Assembly: GCA_947243795.1 (NCBI GenBank)
Contig: OX365931.1
Coordinates: 496,001 to 560,000 of the forward strand
Source: Saccharomyces uvarum
Lineage: Eukaryota; Ascomycota; Saccharomycetes; Saccharomycetales; Saccharomycetaceae
Reading direction: 5' to 3'
Length of the DNA stretch: 64,000 bases
Position numbers and translations under genes: made by a program
Shown: positions 59,748 to 64,000 of the stretch, piece after piece
Position numbering within the stretch: position 1 is the stretch's first letter
How the letters are laid out: every line of letters starts with the position of its first letter
The notes under the pieces: model-generated
Databases searched by the model: none
Told to the model about the DNA's origin: nothing
The model's input: the letters and a program-made list of their open reading frames with translations, nothing else

Positions 59748-62516
59748 ATGCAGATACCAAAATTTGAAAATAAACCATTCAAGCCTCCGAGACGGGTTGC
59801 ATCAAATGACAACTCCCAACTTAAGTCAACCAAAACCAGTACAACTCCCGTATCTAGATTGAATGTCACTACCCATTCAAAAAGAAATGTACCAGCAGAG
59901 ACACCCCAGAATGTTGCTAAAAAGCCCAAGGTTTTAGGCTCAAATCAAAAAGTTAGTTATTTTACTATCATGTATAGGAAGCCGACCACCAAAAAGCACA
60001 AGACCTGGAGTGGCGATGGTTATGCCACATTGAAATTTGGTAGTACCAAGATGACATTTTATAATGAAACAGGAAAGCTTCTTGGGTCTAGTGCGTTACC
60101 CAATGACTCAGATTCTATTTTTGAGGCATTTTTCAAAGTGGGTTCTAATGAAGTGCAGTTAGATTACGAGTTGAAGGATAGAATAGAAATAGAAAATGCC
60201 AGGCAAACTTTATCACAGGCAATCGGAAATTCCAGCTTGACCGCCATAGATACAACAACGGTAGCGTCTTCTACGAAGAATAATGGTGGCAACTTTCAAA
60301 TGCCTTTGTCTCAACTATTTACTTTAAATACTGTAAAGAAGTTCAAGTCAGTAACAAAGCAAATGAACGAACATATGACTGTACCAATTGACAACGTTCG
60401 AAACCTTCAAGCCAAGAAGTATTATCCAGTGTTCGATGTTAATAAAATCGATAATCCTTTAGTAATGAACAAAAGTGCAGATGCTGAAGTCGACGTGATC
60501 GTTGATCCTTTGCTAGGTAAGTTTCTACGTCCGCACCAGAGAGAGGGTGTGAAATTCATGTATGACTGTGTAATGGGTTTAGCGAGACCTGATACTGAAA
60601 ATCAGATCATTGATTGTACTTCTAAAAGTTTAGTCTTAGAAAACGACTCAGATATCAATGGATGTCTATTGGCTGATGACATGGGCTTGGGTAAAACATT
60701 AATGAGTATAGCCCTGATTTGGACATTGATAAGGCAAACGCCCTTTGCATCAAAAGTTTCATGTTCGCAATCAGGTATACCATTGAGTGGCCTTTGTAAA
60801 AAAACCCTAGTAGTCTGTCCTGTTACTCTGATAGGAAATTGGAAAAGAGAATTTGGCAAATGGTTGAGTCTATCAAGAATCGGCGTTTTGACATTAAGTT
60901 CAAAAAATTCACCTGATATGGATAAAATGGCAGTCAGAAATTTTTTGAAGGTACAACGAACTTACCAAGTCTTGATTATTGGTTATGAAAAATTGCTAAG
61001 TGTTTCTGAAGAATTAGAGAAAAACAAACATCTTATCGATTTATTGGTGTGTGATGAAGGGCATCGATTGAAAAATGGCACTTCTAAAATCTTGAATACT
61101 TTGAAGGGCTTAGATGTGAGCAAGAAACTTTTGCTCACAGGCACTCCAATACAAAATGATCTTAATGAATTTTTTACTATTATAGATTTCATAAATCCAG
61201 GAGTCCTTGGAAGTTTTGCTTCTTTCAAAAGAAAATTCATTGCACCAATAACAAGGGCTAGAGACACCGCAAACAGATATAACGAAGACGTATTGGAGAA
61301 GGGGGAAGAGAAATCAAAGGAGATGATAGAGATTACAAAAAGATTCATTTTAAGAAGAACAAATGCGATTCTAGAAAAGTATCTTCCTCCAAAAACAGAT
61401 ATAATTTTATTTTGTAAACCATATGACCAACAGATTTTGGCTTTCAAAGATATTTTACAGGGAGCACGATTAGATTTTAGACAATTAACATTCAGTTCTT
61501 CGTTAGGACTAATAACTCTACTGAAAAAAGTTTGCAACTCTCCTACATTGATTGGATCAGATTCATACTACAATTCACATATAAAGGATACCAAATCCCA
61601 AGGAAGTTACAGTCGTTCCTTGAATTCTGGTAAATTAAAAGTTTTAATGACATTACTAGAAGGTATCATAAAAAGTACAAAGGAAAAGGTTGTTATTGTA
61701 TCTAATTATACTCAAACATTAGATATAATTGAGAATTTGATGAACATGGCTGGAATGTCACACTGCAGGCTTGATGGCTCTATACCCGGCAAACAAAGAG
61801 ATTCCATTGTCACATCTTTTAACCGGAATCCAGCAATATTCGGGTTCTTGTTGAGCGCAAAATCTGGAGGTGTGGGGTTGAATTTGGTTGGTGCTTCCCG
61901 GCTTATATTATTTGATAATGATTGGAACCCCTCGGTGGATCTGCAAGCTATGTCGAGGATCCATAGAGATGGTCAAAAAAATCCATGTTTCATATATCGG
62001 CTAGTCACAACAGGATGCATCGATGAGAAAATTTTACAGAGACAACTAATGAAAAATAGTTTAAGTCAAAAATTTCTGGGGGACTCGGAATCGAAAAGCA
62101 AAGGGTCCTCTAATGACGACCTTTTCAACAAAGAGGATTTAAAGGATTTATTTTCTGTTAATATAAACACCAAAAGCAACACCCATGATTTGATTTGTTC
62201 ATGTGAGGGTTTAGGAGATGAAATTGAGCATCTTCCAGAGAATGAACAACAGGAAGTCATAAAATCGGAAAAGCGTAGTCCCACAACATGGACTAGCGCC
62301 CTGGAGTTACAAAAAGAAATGAATGAAGTGGACACCAAAGACGATGCAAAAAAATCACAGTCCATTAGGCAGTGTCTTGCTAATTATAAACATATAGATC
62401 CGACAAGACAAGATGAATTATTTGATGAGGTGATTACAGAATCATTTACAGCATTGAAAGATGATATCACATTTGCATTCGTCAAGCCTAGCGAAATATG
62501 TCTTATCGAAGAATGA
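59748..62516 (+). CDS. RDH54: Rdh54/Tid1, Swi2/Snf2-type DNA translocase in recombination
   Basis: A 922-residue Rad54 paralog that removes Dmc1/Rad51 from DNA and promotes inter-homolog recombination in meiosis. The Snf2 ATPase has FLRPHQREGVKFMYDCVMG (Q motif region), Walker A DDMGLGKTLMS at about 310-320 and motif II CDEGHRLKNG. Motif III is LLLTGTPIQNDLNEF, and the helicase C-terminal lobe has SAKSGGVGLNLVGASRL and MSRIHRDGQKNPCF. The ATG at 59748 (MQIPKFENKPFKPPRR) is the first in frame; the codons upstream of it have no ATG. In S. cerevisiae a longer start has also been annotated for this gene. Confidence 0.96.
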   Translation: MQIPKFENKPFKPPRRVASNDNSQLKSTKTSTTPVSRLNVTTHSKRNVPAETPQNVAKKPKVLGSNQKVSYFTIMYRKPTTKKHKTWSGDGYATLKFGSTKMTFYNETGKLLGSSALPNDSDSIFEAFFKVGSNEVQLDYELKDRIEIENARQTLSQAIGNSSLTAIDTTTVASSTKNNGGNFQMPLSQLFTLNTVKKFKSVTKQMNEHMTVPIDNVRNLQAKKYYPVFDVNKIDNPLVMNKSADAEVDVIVDPLLGKFLRPHQREGVKFMYDCVMGLARPDTENQIIDCTSKSLVLENDSDINGCLLADDMGLGKTLMSIALIWTLIRQTPFASKVSCSQSGIPLSGLCKKTLVVCPVTLIGNWKREFGKWLSLSRIGVLTLSSKNSPDMDKMAVRNFLKVQRTYQVLIIGYEKLLSVSEELEKNKHLIDLLVCDEGHRLKNGTSKILNTLKGLDVSKKLLLTGTPIQNDLNEFFTIIDFINPGVLGSFASFKRKFIAPITRARDTANRYNEDVLEKGEEKSKEMIEITKRFILRRTNAILEKYLPPKTDIILFCKPYDQQILAFKDILQGARLDFRQLTFSSSLGLITLLKKVCNSPTLIGSDSYYNSHIKDTKSQGSYSRSLNSGKLKVLMTLLEGIIKSTKEKVVIVSNYTQTLDIIENLMNMAGMSHCRLDGSIPGKQRDSIVTSFNRNPAIFGFLLSAKSGGVGLNLVGASRLILFDNDWNPSVDLQAMSRIHRDGQKNPCFIYRLVTTGCIDEKILQRQLMKNSLSQKFLGDSESKSKGSSNDDLFNKEDLKDLFSVNINTKSNTHDLICSCEGLGDEIEHLPENEQQEVIKSEKRSPTTWTSALELQKEMNEVDTKDDAKKSQSIRQCLANYKHIDPTRQDELFDEVITESFTALKDDITFAFVKPSEICLIEE

Positions 62517-62827
62517 TACTAAATACGGGACACTCATACAAGTATATACTAGATAACATGGCTAATATCTAAGCAATCTATTATATTTGATATTCCTTAT
62601 CATTTTATAATATTAATATATTCAGTTTACGCATCCAGGCGTGACTCAAAGTTTTGTTTGCTTGTTATTGTAAATAAACCTGGTTTTGCTCTCTCTGATA
62701 ACGAACGATATCTTGAGAGCGGAGACCTGGAAGGTCCGAAACAATGGCCATGAGTTAAAAAAAATGGTAGTGCGAAAAGCCTGTCAATAAGAAGTGAATT
62801 GAAAGGTGAGAGTCAAAACATCGCGGC
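62517..62827. other. Intergenic: RDH54 3' end and PFF1 promoter
   Basis: About 310 bp, AT-rich with TA-rich termination-type sequence near 62575-62615. No motif is assigned. Confidence 0.5.
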
Positions 62828-64000
62828 ATGAAGTTAACAAATCTCTTCAGATCAATTCTAAAGTATCGAAAAACAAACCTGAGCTTACTTCTTGTGATCA
62901 CCTATGCGATTATTGCAGTACTCTATGTTTTTGACCATGAGTATTATAAATTTAACCTGCCAAAAAAAGATGAACAACCCGAATTTAATGAACTGTTAGA
63001 AACTGCGTGGACAGATTTACAGACCATCACAGCTTCTTTCCATCCATATACGTCTAGAGATAATGACAAAGTTCATGATTATTTACTAAGCAGAGTCCAA
63101 GAGATCACAAAAAATGCCTCCTTCGCAAGCATTTCAGATGATTATGATAGTAAGAGATCAATATTATTCCAACAGCAGGACGTTTTCAATGCATCTTCCG
63201 GTATCTCAAGAGTAATATATTTTGAATCCTCCAACATTTTAGTCAAGTTAGAGGGAAAAAATCCCGACCAAGAAGGATTACTTCTTTCAGCTCATTTCGA
63301 TTCTGTGCCCACAGGCCACGGGGCTACGGATGACGGCATGGGTGTGACCTCTTTATTGGCGAACCTCGAATATCATGTCAGGCATAAGCCGGACAGAACG
63401 CTAATCTTCAACTTTAATAATAATGAAGAGTTCGGCCTGTTGGGAGCATCAGCGTACTTTGATCATCCATGGTCCAGTTTAACTAAATATGTCATAAACT
63501 TAGAAGGAACTGGTGCTGGTGGTAAAGCAGTATTGTTCAGAACATCCGATACTTCAACCGCAAAGATATATCAGCAATCTGTTAGAGCTAACCCATTTGG
63601 TAACTCAATTTATCAGCAAGGCTTTTATAGTGGATATGTCAGAAGTGAAACGGACTACAAGGTTTATGAGCAAAATGGCATGAGAGGTTGGGACATTGCA
63701 TTTTACAAGCCTAGAAATCTTTATCATACCATGAAGGACTCCATACAGTATACTTCCAAGGCATCTTTATGGCATATGCTACATACCTCCTTGCAATTAA
63801 GTTCGTACGTGGTGTCTAATTCACTAGACACAGAGGATCAAACACCGGCTTGTTATTTCGATTTTATCGGGCAGAAATTCTTTGTTATGAGTTCCAAAAC
63901 ACTGTTTTACTGGAATTTTATATTTCTGTTAATTTCACCCATTGTCGTAATCGGCCTGTATCTAATTTCCCGTGATAGGATGACTTGGAAATCCTATTCT
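62828..64000 (+). CDS. PFF1: Pff1-like vacuolar membrane M28 metalloprotease, N-terminal 391 codons (cut by right edge)
   Basis: The open frame runs from ATG 62828 off the window end. The protein starts MKLTNLFRSILKYRKTNLSL and has a signal-anchor segment at about 18-36. The luminal M28 aminopeptidase-like domain shows the zinc ligands in SAHFDSVP (His156) and GATDDGMG (Asp168), and the general base/zinc pair Glu200-Glu201 in NNNEEFGLLG. Putative N-glycosylation sites include NAS at 96 and 121. A second membrane segment starts near residue 365 (TLFYWNFIFLLISPIVVIGL). It matches the S. cerevisiae vacuolar protease YBR074W, which has several more membrane segments beyond the edge. Confidence 0.95.
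   Translation, partial: MKLTNLFRSILKYRKTNLSLLLVITYAIIAVLYVFDHEYYKFNLPKKDEQPEFNELLETAWTDLQTITASFHPYTSRDNDKVHDYLLSRVQEITKNASFASISDDYDSKRSILFQQQDVFNASSGISRVIYFESSNILVKLEGKNPDQEGLLLSAHFDSVPTGHGATDDGMGVTSLLANLEYHVRHKPDRTLIFNFNNNEEFGLLGASAYFDHPWSSLTKYVINLEGTGAGGKAVLFRTSDTSTAKIYQQSVRANPFGNSIYQQGFYSGYVRSETDYKVYEQNGMRGWDIAFYKPRNLYHTMKDSIQYTSKASLWHMLHTSLQLSSYVVSNSLDTEDQTPACYFDFIGQKFFVMSSKTLFYWNFIFLLISPIVVIGLYLISRDRMTWKSYS

Overview
The window is nuclear DNA of a budding yeast of the genus Saccharomyces (sensu stricto). Almost every gene has a close, collinear counterpart in S. cerevisiae chromosome II, from QDR3 (YBR043C) to PFF1 (YBR074W). Protein and intergenic divergence (for example the ORC2 N-terminus, the REB1 linkers and the non-coding regions) look too large for S. 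cerevisiae itself, so a more distant sister species is likely. I cannot name the species from sequence alone. Gene names below come from protein recognition and from remembered S. cerevisiae gene order; no database search was run.

Layout, left to right. 0-9.6 kb: QDR3 (cut by the left edge), TCM62, a Val tRNA, GIP1, ZTA1, FMP23 and the intron-containing ribosomal protein gene RPS11B. 10-19.9 kb: REB1, REG2, RFS1, a YBR053C-like SMP-30 protein, then a 2.3 kb intergenic stretch rich in stress motifs and YRO2. 20-28 kb: PRP6, Leu tRNA, a GH5 glucosidase-like gene (YBR056W-like), an unrecognised 274-codon ORF with two predicted membrane segments, a solo Ty1/Ty2-type LTR, Gln tRNA and a CYSTM-type microprotein gene. 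28.7-39 kb: MUM2, UBP14, TSC3, AKL1, ORC2. 39.4-41.3 kb: KRS1 (cytosolic lysyl-tRNA synthetase). 41.4-47.4 kb: TRM7, a RING protein with a tiny first exon (YBR062C-like), a YBR063C-like protein, ECM2, NRG2. 48.8-57.6 kb: TIP1, the tandem amino-acid permease genes BAP2 and TAT1, ALG14, a YBR071W-like gene. 58.5-64 kb: HSP26, RDH54 and the first 391 codons of PFF1 (cut by the right edge).

The most notable departure from the S. cerevisiae map as I remember it is KRS1 lying between ORC2 and TRM7. In S. cerevisiae KRS1 (YDR037W) is on chromosome IV, inside the block that is the whole-genome-duplication sister of this region (RPS11B/RPS11A, REB1/NSI1, REG2/REG1, RFS1/PST2, YRO2/MRH1, NRG2/NRG1, BAP2/BAP3). 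The simplest reading is that this species kept the chromosome II-side copy of an essential gene whose other copy survives in S. cerevisiae. If the partner copy is gone here, this is reciprocal gene loss between close relatives. The second candidate for novelty is the 274-codon ORF 48 bp downstream of the glucosidase gene.

The genes are ordinary housekeeping, stress and nutrient genes, not a single pathway. Local themes are PP1/Glc7 regulators (GIP1, REG2), meiosis (GIP1, MUM2, RDH54), splicing (PRP6, ECM2), amino-acid uptake (BAP2, TAT1) and stress response (YRO2, HSP26, TIP1). I saw no centromere, CRISPR array, full-length transposon or foreign island.
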